A stretch of 9,036 nucleotides of DNA from Lachnospiraceae bacterium UBA7480. GTDB taxonomy: Bacteria > Bacillota > Clostridia > Lachnospirales > Lachnospiraceae. Within the stretch, counting starts at the first letter, position 1; every line of letters begins with the position of its first letter. Shown in pieces: positions 1 to 5,211 of this stretch. The stretch lies in contig DLOQ01000168.1 in assembly GCA_002479655.1 (NCBI GenBank), positions 4,672 to 13,707 on the forward strand. The letters run 5' to 3'. Both the position numbers and the translations under genes were made by a program. Under the pieces are notes generated by a model, which was not told the origin of the DNA, did not search any database, and saw nothing but the letters and a program-made list of their open reading frames with translations.

Positions 1-401
1 CCGCCGCTGACGATCATCTGCGGCAGCGCCTCTGCTGATGCGTCAATCCTTGTAACAAACAGCTTCTTCATGCCAACTGCCGTACATCCGCCCCTGATAT
101 ATCCCGTGATACTGTTGATCTCTTTGACCGGGATCATGGCGACTGATTTTTCACCCACCGACTTCGCCGCTTTTTTCAGATCCAGCTCCTTTGCAATCGG
201 AATCACAAAAACATAATATTCCTTACTATGTCCCTGTGTGACAAGCGTCTTATATACTTTCTCAAAAGGCAGTCCCAGCTGCTCCGCGATCTTCAGCGCA
301 TCAACAAATTCATCACATTCGTAAGTATACGTCTTATATGAGATCTTCATGGAATCCAGAATACGCATAGCGTTGGTCTTTGCTTCTTTATTCTTAGCCA
401 T
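1..401 (-). CDS. ybaK: YbaK/EbsC-family Cys-tRNA(Pro) deacylase, C-terminus cut by window edge
   Basis: A trans-editing enzyme that hydrolyses mischarged Cys-tRNA(Pro) (or related misacylated tRNAs) in the cytoplasm. Reading leftwards from ATG 401, 133 codons are visible before the window ends. The family is usually about 155-160 residues, so roughly 25 C-terminal residues are missing. Family marks are the segment VYKTLVTQG (residues 49-57), whose Lys51 should match the family's essential lysine, and GYIRGGCTAVGMKK (100-113), the GYxxGGxSPxGxK loop. The usual S-P is T-A here, a modest departure that might shift substrate choice. The start is supported by GAGGAAG about 9 nt upstream, overlapping the end of the glycosyltransferase gene. 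The gap to that gene is only 13 nt, so the two are probably co-transcribed. The exact tRNA substrate is inferred from the family. Confidence 0.88.
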   Translation of the reverse strand, partial: MAKNKEAKTNAMRILDSMKISYKTYTYECDEFVDALKIAEQLGLPFEKVYKTLVTQGHSKEYYVFVIPIAKELDLKKAAKSVGEKSVAMIPVKEINSITGYIRGGCTAVGMKKLFVTRIDASAEALPQMIVSG

Positions 402-414
402 CCCTGCAGCTTCC

Positions 415-1473
415 TCACTCTTTTTTCTTTATAAATACCCACTTCTGCTGTATCTTGTAACTAAGAAAGAACAGAATGGAATCAATGATGATCTTGATGA
501 TGCCTTCATGGATCATCGGCAGCAAATAAGCAAGTCCCGTGACGATCCCCGCAGAGCAAGCCATCTGTATCAGCCAGACGATAAAATATCTCGGTCCGCT
601 ATCCACTGCCCTGGCTTTCGATTTAAATACCCAGCGGTTCATATAAAAGTTAAATATTCCGGAACAGATACGCGCGATCACTGTCGCCGTCACGATGTAA
701 TACGCCGGGATCATCGTCTTCAAACGTGAAGAAAGCAGCAAAAACAGCAGCATATCCAAAAGGCACGAGCCCAGTGAAGAAATACAGAATTTGAAAAACA
801 CCTTATAAATCTTGATAGAGTCCTTGATCGGATTAAAATGCGAGCTTGCATTGTCATCAATATAGATGACTTCGATCGGGACCTCCGTCCATGTAACATT
901 TAATTCCTTCAGACGAAAGATACTGTTCATCTCATACTCATACCGGTCGCCCTCCACCTTCAGCATCTCGCTTAAAATGGAAAACGGCATTACGCGCAGC
1001 CCTGTCTGCGTATCAGATAATGAGATATCGCAGAAAAATTTCATCAGCCTGCTTGTCAGCCGGTTGCCAAACCTGCTTCTGGGGGGGATCTTAGTATCTC
1101 CCTCAAAATCACGGCATCCCATAACCACTTTCTGGGGTTCTTTCAGAAATACCTCACAGCAACGCTTCACATCCTCCGGCGTATGCTGCCCGTCCGCATC
1201 TATGGTCACGACGCCCGCCGCGTCCGTGAAATGCTCCAATACATAAGCAAATCCCGTCCGAAGTGCGCATCCCTTGCCACGGTTAACTTCATGCTCAAGT
1301 ACCGTCGCTTTTTTCTTTGCCTGTTCAAACAGGGGCGCATACTTCTCTCCCGAACCATCATTTACTACAAGGATATATTCATACTGTTCCGCAATCTGAT
1401 CAAGCAAAGTGATCATCTTTTCATCCGGACAACACGCCGGAATCAATACCACAACTGAATGATTCTTTTCCAC
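415..1473 (-). CDS. GT2 (DPM1-like) glycosyltransferase fused to GtrA-like membrane domain
   Basis: Predicted membrane-linked sugar transferase of 352 residues that probably moves a sugar from a nucleotide donor to a polyprenyl-phosphate carrier for envelope glycosylation. The N-terminal half is a GT-A fold: VVVLIPACCP (7-16), the VVNDGS loop (36-41), NRGKGCALRTG (64-74), the metal/nucleotide site DADGQ (92-96), and the DPM1-type SDTQTGLR (153-160). Residues about 225-350 form a four-helix GtrA-like domain with the typical RICSGIFNFYMNRWVF (268-283). Separate GT and GtrA proteins are the classic Gtr arrangement; here both are one chain, which is also known in Firmicutes. The start is GTG 1473: GGAGG lies at 1480-1484 with 6-nt spacing, and the nearby ATG at 1486 is in another frame. 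Donor sugar and acceptor cannot be read from the sequence. Confidence 0.9.
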   Translation of the reverse strand: MEKNHSVVVLIPACCPDEKMITLLDQIAEQYEYILVVNDGSGEKYAPLFEQAKKKATVLEHEVNRGKGCALRTGFAYVLEHFTDAAGVVTIDADGQHTPEDVKRCCEVFLKEPQKVVMGCRDFEGDTKIPPRSRFGNRLTSRLMKFFCDISLSDTQTGLRVMPFSILSEMLKVEGDRYEYEMNSIFRLKELNVTWTEVPIEVIYIDDNASSHFNPIKDSIKIYKVFFKFCISSLGSCLLDMLLFLLLSSRLKTMIPAYYIVTATVIARICSGIFNFYMNRWVFKSKARAVDSGPRYFIVWLIQMACSAGIVTGLAYLLPMIHEGIIKIIIDSILFFLSYKIQQKWVFIKKKE

Positions 1474-1479
1474 CTGTAA

Positions 1480-1484
1480 CCTCC
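1480..1484 (-). promoter_or_regulatory. Ribosome binding site deciding a GTG start
   Basis: GGAGG on the minus strand lies 6 nt before GTG 1473. An ATG at 1486-1484 overlaps this site but is in a different frame, so the GTG is the initiation codon of the glycosyltransferase. Confidence 0.75.
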
Positions 1485-1497
1485 ATTATTTGCAATG

Positions 1498-1538
1498 AAC
1501 CCACAGTGTCAACGTATTACGCCGACAAACTGTGGGTT
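1498..1538. repeat. 10-bp inverted repeat between symporter and glycosyltransferase
   Basis: AACCCACAGT (1498-1507) and ACTGTGGGTT (1529-1538) are exact reverse complements around a 21-nt loop that can itself pair weakly (GTC/GAC, CGT/ACG). On the minus strand it lies after the symporter stop and 14 nt before the RBS of the next gene. Neither strand has a proper T-run after the stem, so it is only a weak intrinsic-terminator candidate. It may instead be a processing or attenuation hairpin. Confidence 0.5.
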
Positions 1539-1604
1539 TCAGTTATTAATATTTCTTTAAGTGCAATAGCACGGCAGCCGTTTGACAGCCATCTTCTGTA
1601 TTGA

Positions 1605-3131
1605 TTATACCTCTTCTTCCTGCAGCGACGTCTTCTTTGTAACCTGCACCTCTTCCTCATAACATGCAAATATATGATCCACATCTTCCTTCTTCAGCTT
1701 CGGCGTGATCAGGCTGACAACCGGGACGATGATCAGTCCGCCGACCATGGCAACCGCGCCGCAGTTGATCGGAGAAGCAATAAATTTTAAGTAAATATTG
1801 GATACGGTCAATCCTACCGCAAAGATGAAATTAACCCATACAGCCAGCTTTGTAGTCCCTTTCCAGAACAGACCATACATAAACGGCGCAAGGAACGCTC
1901 CTGCAAGTGCGCCCCATGAGATACCCATAAGCTGTGCAATAAAATCAGGCGGATCAAGGGCAATAACGACGGAGAGGACGATAAAGAACACGATCAAGAT
2001 CCTCATGGTCAATAACTGCTTCTTTTCATCTGATTTCTTCATAATAGTATCCATCAGGAAATCCAGCGTAAGCGTCGAGCTGGAAGTCAATACCAGCGAA
2101 GAAAGCGTGGACATGGATGCGGAAAGCACCAGTACGATGACAACGCCGATCAGAATATCGGGCAGTGTATTTAGCATCGTAGGGATGACCATATCATATT
2201 TAATGCCGCTGTCTGTTACAATACCCGGCTGATCTCCAAACAATCTTCCGAAACCGCCCAGGAAATAAGAGCCACCCGCTACTACAACAGCAAAAAATGT
2301 TGACACGATCGTTCCTGTCTGTACCGCTTTCTCATTTTTAATGGCGTAAAATTTCTGCACCATCTGCGGAAGTCCAAGCGTTCCCAAAGAGGTCAGGATA
2401 ATAACGCCTAAAAGATTCAATGGATCAGGACCAAAGAAGGAAGCATATACGCCCGGCACATCACTTTCTGCGCTTGTAACATTGGCAAGCTTATGGATCG
2501 CTTCAAGAAAGCCTCCCTGTCCGCTAAGTACTGCCCCAATCACGCAGGCAATACCAACCAGCATGATAATTCCCTGAATAAAATCATTGATCGCCGTCGC
2601 CATATATCCGCCCAGGATAACATACACCGCCGTCAATACAGCCATTGCAATAACACAGTATTTATAATCAATGTCAAACGCCAGTCCAAACAGATTGGAC
2701 AATCCATTATATACAGAAGCCGTGTAAGGGATTAAAAAGATAAAGATGATAATTGACGCAACAATCTTCAACGCACGGCTGCCATAACGCCTGCCGAAAA
2801 AGTCCGGCATGGTCTTGGTATCCAAATATCTTGTCATAACCCTGGTTCTGCGCCCTAACAATACCCATGCCAGCAGGCTTCCGATCACCGCATTGCCCAG
2901 ACCGATCCACGTACTTGCGATACCATATCTCCATCCAAACTGTCCGGCATATCCGACAAACACGACCGCCGAAAAATATGATGTTCCATAAGCAAATGCC
3001 GTCAGCCACGGTCCCACGCTGCGGCCTCCCAAAACAAAACCATTGACATCTGTCGCATGCTTTCTGGAATACACACCGACAGCGACCATGACGCCAAAGA
3101 AAATAAGCAGTAACAAAATCTTGACTAACAT
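1605..3131 (-). CDS. Sodium:solute symporter (SSS/PutP-like family), substrate unknown
   Basis: Inner-membrane Na+-driven uptake transporter of 508 residues, the usual family length, with about 13 hydrophobic helices. Family marks are GTSYFSAVVFVGYAGQFGWRYG (49-70), ILGGYMATAINDFIQG (172-187), GLPQMVQKFYAIK (253-265) and SASMSTLSSLVLTSSSTLTLD (337-357). Ser341-Thr342 in the last segment lie where E. coli PutP has its Na+-binding Ser340/Thr341, so Na+ coupling is likely. The C-terminal tail is acidic and cytoplasmic. ATG 3131 has AAGGAAG (3139-3145) 7 nt upstream. The gene has its own consensus promoter and a structured leader, and it is divergent from perR. Proline, pantothenate or another organic acid are all possible; no neighbour points to the substrate. 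Confidence 0.9.
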   Translation of the reverse strand: MLVKILLLLIFFGVMVAVGVYSRKHATDVNGFVLGGRSVGPWLTAFAYGTSYFSAVVFVGYAGQFGWRYGIASTWIGLGNAVIGSLLAWVLLGRRTRVMTRYLDTKTMPDFFGRRYGSRALKIVASIIIFIFLIPYTASVYNGLSNLFGLAFDIDYKYCVIAMAVLTAVYVILGGYMATAINDFIQGIIMLVGIACVIGAVLSGQGGFLEAIHKLANVTSAESDVPGVYASFFGPDPLNLLGVIILTSLGTLGLPQMVQKFYAIKNEKAVQTGTIVSTFFAVVVAGGSYFLGGFGRLFGDQPGIVTDSGIKYDMVIPTMLNTLPDILIGVVIVLVLSASMSTLSSLVLTSSSTLTLDFLMDTIMKKSDEKKQLLTMRILIVFFIVLSVVIALDPPDFIAQLMGISWGALAGAFLAPFMYGLFWKGTTKLAVWVNFIFAVGLTVSNIYLKFIASPINCGAVAMVGGLIIVPVVSLITPKLKKEDVDHIFACYEEEVQVTKKTSLQEEEV

Positions 3132-3262
3132 ATGGTTACTTCCTTCTCTTAACTATTATTTCCGCCCGGCAGATCTTTCTGCCGCCTTAATACTTTCTCA
3201 TATGTATCATCAGCAATACCGGTCAAAGCCCTTTATTGCTACAACGCATTAAAGTGCGGATA
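3132..3262 (-). other. Structured 5' leader of the symporter mRNA
   Basis: The predicted transcript start near 3262 leaves about 130 nt of leader. On the RNA strand it holds three self-complementary elements in order: CGCA/TGCG (3246-3259), AGCAATA/TATTGCT (3212-3240, 15-nt loop) and CGGCAGA/TCTGCCG (3167-3184, 4-nt loop). The RBS and ATG follow. None is followed by a T-run. I recognise no known riboswitch class. Pairings are seen in the sequence; a regulatory role is inferred. Confidence 0.45.
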
Positions 3263-3268
3263 GTAAGA

Positions 3269-3297
3269 ATTATATGAGTATGCACGGTTTTTGTCAA
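3269..3297 (-). promoter_or_regulatory. Consensus sigma-A promoter for the symporter
   Basis: Read on the minus strand, TTGACA (3297-3292) is followed after exactly 17 nt by TATAAT (3274-3269). Both hexamers match the consensus fully. It faces the symporter, with transcription expected to start near 3262. Confidence 0.8.
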
Positions 3298-3362
3298 CAT
3301 CTACTTTATTGAGTTTTCATAGCGTTATCAACAGAATTTTATAAGTTGATCATTTTAGAGGA

Positions 3363-3390
3363 TTGACAAGTCCGTAAAATTTGATAAAAT
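3363..3390 (+). promoter_or_regulatory. Promoter of perR
   Basis: TTGACA (3363-3368), a 16-nt spacer, then TAAAAT (3385-3390) preceded by TG at 3382-3383 as an extended -10. Transcription would start about 3397, inside the palindromic operator. Confidence 0.7.
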
Positions 3391-3394
3391 AAAA

Positions 3395-3409
3395 CAGTAA
3401 TCATTACTG
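3395..3409. promoter_or_regulatory. PerR-box-like operator, 7-1-7 palindrome
   Basis: CAGTAAT-C-ATTACTG is a perfect 7-1-7 inverted repeat placed at the start point of the perR transcript. The Bacillus PerR/Fur-type box is also 7-1-7 (TTATAATnATTATAA) and shares the TAATnATTA core. Position and form argue for autorepression by PerR. The outer bases differ from the Bacillus consensus, so binding is inferred. Confidence 0.65.
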
Positions 3410-3432
3410 ATTTAGAAAGGTTTGGTTTTGAT

Positions 3433-3828
3433 ATGGCATTAAATCCCAGCCGCCAGAGAGACGCCATTATGGATTTCCTGTCGTGCCGGAAAGACCATCC
3501 GACCGCAGAGGTCATCTATGACAACGTCAAAAAGGTTTATCCTAAGATCAGTCTTGGAACGGTATACCGCAATCTGACTCTTTTGGCGGACAACGGCGTG
3601 ATCAGAAGGTTAAGGACCAGGGACAGCAAAGACCATTTTGACGCGGATCTTTCGCCGCATTATCATTTTATGTGTAATGGCTGCGGATGCATCACGGACA
3701 TTTTTCTGGATCATGCAAAGGAGCTGGAAGCTGCTGCCGCTAAATTGACGCCGGGGATGATCACCGGTCACGAAGTATTTTTCTATGGCACATGTCCTTC
3801 CTGCATGAAAGCAAAAAATGAAGCATAA
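3433..3828 (+). CDS. perR: PerR-type peroxide-sensing Fur-family repressor
   Basis: Metal-dependent transcription factor of 131 residues that senses H2O2 by oxidation of metal-bound histidines and represses peroxide-defence genes. The N-terminal winged helix contains HPTAEVIYDNV (22-32) and the recognition segment ISLGTVYRNLTLL (39-51). All five regulatory metal ligands of Bacillus PerR can be matched by spacing: His22, Asp70, His76, His78 and Asp89 (for H37, D85, H91, H93, D104). Asp at the last position favours PerR over Fur, which has Glu. The structural zinc site is C81-x2-C84 and C121-x2-C124. It is slightly shorter than Bacillus PerR (145 residues), mainly at the N terminus. The RBS AGAAAGG (3414-3420) is 12 nt from the ATG, rather far. 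It lies upstream of a rubrerythrin, a classic PerR target in clostridia, and has a palindrome in its own promoter. Confidence 0.9.
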   Translation: MALNPSRQRDAIMDFLSCRKDHPTAEVIYDNVKKVYPKISLGTVYRNLTLLADNGVIRRLRTRDSKDHFDADLSPHYHFMCNGCGCITDIFLDHAKELEAAAAKLTPGMITGHEVFFYGTCPSCMKAKNEA

Positions 3829-3846
3829 AAATATCACTTTCACGAA

Positions 3847-3888
3847 ACCAATTTCCGGAAATAAATATACCAATTCCGGAAATAATAT
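3847..3888. repeat. Two tandem TTCCGGAA-centred elements upstream of rubrerythrin
   Basis: Two near-identical units lie head to tail: 3847-3868 and 3869-3888, each starting ACCAAT and ending in AATAT. The first holds the 12-nt palindrome ATTTCCGGAAAT (3851-3862); the second holds TTCCGGAA (3874-3881). Their centres are 21 bp apart, two helical turns, as expected for a pair of protein sites on one DNA face. They are unlike the 7-1-7 box at perR. Likely an operator for the rubrerythrin gene; the binding protein is unknown. Confidence 0.55.
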
Positions 3889-3917
3889 AAAAATATAATA
3901 TAAAGGAGAATGAAATT

Positions 3918-4457
3918 ATGAAGTATGTATGTAGTGTATGTGGTTATGTTCACGAAGGACCTGAAGCACCGGCTGAATGTCCGGTTTGTCACGCATCTGC
4001 CGATAAATTCAAGGCACAGGACAGCGAAATGACATGGGCTGCTGAACATGGAATCGGTGTTGCTCAGGGTGTCAGCGAAGACATCATCAGCGATCTTCGC
4101 GCTAACTTCCAGGGAGAATGTACCGAAGTCGGCATGTACCTTGCTATGTCAAGAGTTGCTTTCAGGGAAGGTTATCCTGAAGTTGGTCTTTACTATGAGA
4201 AAGCTGCATGGGAAGAAGCAGAGCATGCTGCAAAATTTGCAGAGCTGTTGGGTGAAGTTGTTACCGACTCTACAAAGAAGAATCTTGAGCTTCGTGTAGC
4301 TGCTGAAAATGGCGCAACAGCAGGCAAGGTTGACCTTGCAAAACGCGCGAAAGAGAAGAATCTGGATGCGATCCATGACACCGTGCATGAAATGGCAAGG
4401 GATGAAGCAAGACACGGCAAAGCGTTTGCAGGTCTGCTGAAGAGATACTTCAGTTAA
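3918..4457 (+). CDS. rbr: Reverse rubrerythrin (N-terminal rubredoxin, C-terminal ferritin-like di-iron)
   Basis: Cytoplasmic non-haem iron peroxidase of 179 residues that reduces H2O2 (and assists O2 scavenging) in anaerobes, taking electrons through its rubredoxin centre. Domain order is the reverse of classic rubrerythrin. The FeS4 rubredoxin knot comes first (CSVCGY, Cys5/Cys8, and CPVC, Cys21/Cys24), then a four-helix ferritin-like domain from about residue 55. Candidate di-iron ligands lie in [11 protein letters not shown] (Glu67/Glu70), EEAEHAAKF (Glu99-His103), Glu130 and RDEARHG (Glu163/His166); exact assignment is by family pattern. Reverse rubrerythrins of Clostridium are induced by oxygen and de-repressed when PerR is lost, which fits perR lying 89 nt upstream. 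The RBS AAAGGAG (3902-3908) is strong. No terminator separates it from perR, so readthrough from perR plus its own promoter is possible. TATAAT at 3894-3899 is too close to the RBS to be its -10. Confidence 0.92.
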   Translation: MKYVCSVCGYVHEGPEAPAECPVCHASADKFKAQDSEMTWAAEHGIGVAQGVSEDIISDLRANFQGECTEVGMYLAMSRVAFREGYPEVGLYYEKAAWEEAEHAAKFAELLGEVVTDSTKKNLELRVAAENGATAGKVDLAKRAKEKNLDAIHDTVHEMARDEARHGKAFAGLLKRYFS

Positions 4458-4525
4458 TTATAAAACAATCTTTTGGGAAACGGTGTTAAAATCAGTGCTT
4501 CCTTAGGTAATGTTCTAAAGATTCA

Positions 4526-4554
4526 GGGGTATGCCGAACCGTTAGGCATACCCC
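4526..4554. terminator. Hairpin terminator after rubrerythrin
   Basis: GGGGTATGCC (4526-4535) and GGCATACCCC (4545-4554) form a perfect 10-bp GC-rich stem with a 9-nt loop, 69 nt after the rubrerythrin stop. The following bases (CTATTAGCTT) hold only scattered T, so termination efficiency is uncertain. It is the only strong hairpin between the rubrerythrin and the toxin gene. Confidence 0.6.
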
Positions 4555-4591
4555 CTATTAGCTTAATAAAACTTAATGAAACAACAATTTG

Positions 4592-4638
4592 AATAGTGAT
4601 AACTATTTTAATTTTCATCAATATGAAGTATAATACTT
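4592..4638 (+). promoter_or_regulatory. Toxin-antitoxin promoter region with three short palindromes
   Basis: TATAAT at 4629-4634 is a perfect -10, 29 nt before ATG 4664. The -35 is poor (TTTTAA, 4606-4611, 17-nt spacing). Three small inverted repeats crowd the site: AATAGT-GATA-ACTATT (4592-4607), TTCAT-CAAT-ATGAA (4614-4627) and AAGTAT-A-ATACTT (4626-4638), the last lying over the -10. This fits an autoregulated toxin-antitoxin promoter, though such short AT-rich palindromes can also arise by chance. Confidence 0.45.
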
Positions 4639-4663
4639 ATATTTAGAAAAAAGGATCACAGAT

Positions 4664-4981
4664 ATGGATATAAAACAAATCTAAAGTATATATAATGCTT
4701 CCGGCACTATCATAAAATGGTCAAAACATTGTTTAGAGCGAATGCAGGAAAGAGATATAAGTATATATGATATAGAATCATGCTTAAAAACCGGTGAAAT
4801 CATAGAGGAATATTCAGACAATTTTCCTCATCCCAGCTACCTTATTTTCGGACATACAAAAGATAATAAGATACTGCATATTGTAATAGGCTTAAACGAT
4901 AGCACATTATTTTTTATAACAGCATATTTTCCTAGCACAGATAAATTTGAAAAAGATTTGAAAACAAGAAAGGGGCAATAA
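4664..4981 (+). pseudogene. DUF4258 toxin-like gene interrupted by a nonsense codon
   Basis: Small DUF4258-family protein, the presumed toxin of a DUF4258/YgiT-zinc-finger pair. The natural start is ATG 4664, with AAGGA at 4651-4655 and 8-nt spacing. It reads MDIKQI, then TAA at 4682-4684. Continuing in the same frame gives SIYNASGTIIKWSKHCLERM and then the rest of the protein to the stop at 4979-4981. The sequence after the stop is clearly the missing N-terminal part of the family, including SKHCLERMQER with its conserved His and Arg. If only the later ATG (4742) is used, a 79-residue product without this motif would be made, and that ATG has no good RBS. A single CAA-to-TAA change would explain the stop. 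The body carries GEIIEEY, HPSYLIFG, KILHIVIGL and FITAYFPS, typical of the family. The zinc-finger gene begins 2 nt downstream. The most likely reading is an inactivated toxin; a sequencing error or low-level reinitiation is not excluded. Confidence 0.7.
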
Positions 4982-4983
4982 CT

Positions 4984-5211
4984 ATGTGTATGTTTTGTAA
5001 ATGCCAATCTACAATTTCATCTTTTACAACCCATGTAGTAAATTATAAAAATTGTATTATTATCATCAAAAATGTTCCTTGTGAAGAATGTGAACAGTGC
5101 GGAGAAAAATATTATTCAAATGAAGTTGCCATGCAACTTGAAAATCTTGTTAACATTGCAAAACAGTTAATGCAGGAAATTGCAATTATTGATTATTCAA
5201 AAGCGGCATAA
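4984..5211 (+). CDS. YgiT-type zinc-finger antitoxin (MqsA N-domain-like)
   Basis: 75-residue protein of the YgiT-type zinc-finger family, partner of DUF4258 or MqsR-like toxins. Zinc would be held by C2-x2-C5 and C36-x2-C39 (in CEQCGEKYYSNE); Cys33 is an extra nearby cysteine. The stretch IIIIKNVPCEECEQCGE (25-41) matches the family core, followed by a short helix (LENLVNIAKQLMQEI). It lacks the C-terminal helix-turn-helix of full-length MqsA, so it may neutralise the toxin without binding DNA itself. RBS AAAGGGG sits in the last codons of the toxin gene, and only 2 nt separate the genes, so translation is coupled. The frame is intact although the toxin gene is not. The last 15 bp overlap the convergent radical SAM gene. 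Confidence 0.8.
   Translation: MCMFCKCQSTISSFTTHVVNYKNCIIIIKNVPCEECEQCGEKYYSNEVAMQLENLVNIAKQLMQEIAIIDYSKAA

Noticed and set aside
1507..1512. Minus-strand TTGACA upstream of the glycosyltransferase as a -35 element
   Set aside because: The only matching -10 (AATAAT, 1485-1490) would start transcription at or after the ribosome binding site, and the hexamer lies inside the inverted repeat.
3325..3333. TTATCAACA, one mismatch from a DnaA box
   Set aside because: Only a single copy, with no box cluster, no DNA-unwinding region and no replication genes nearby.
3345..3350. ATCAAC (3327-3332) / GTTGAT (3345-3350) inverted repeat upstream of the perR promoter
   Set aside because: Only 6 bp with a 12-nt gap in AT-rich DNA; close to chance expectation and unlike the palindrome at the perR start point.
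3894..3899. Perfect TATAAT as the -10 of the rubrerythrin promoter
   Set aside because: Transcription would begin inside the ribosome binding site, leaving no usable leader; no good -35 at the right distance.
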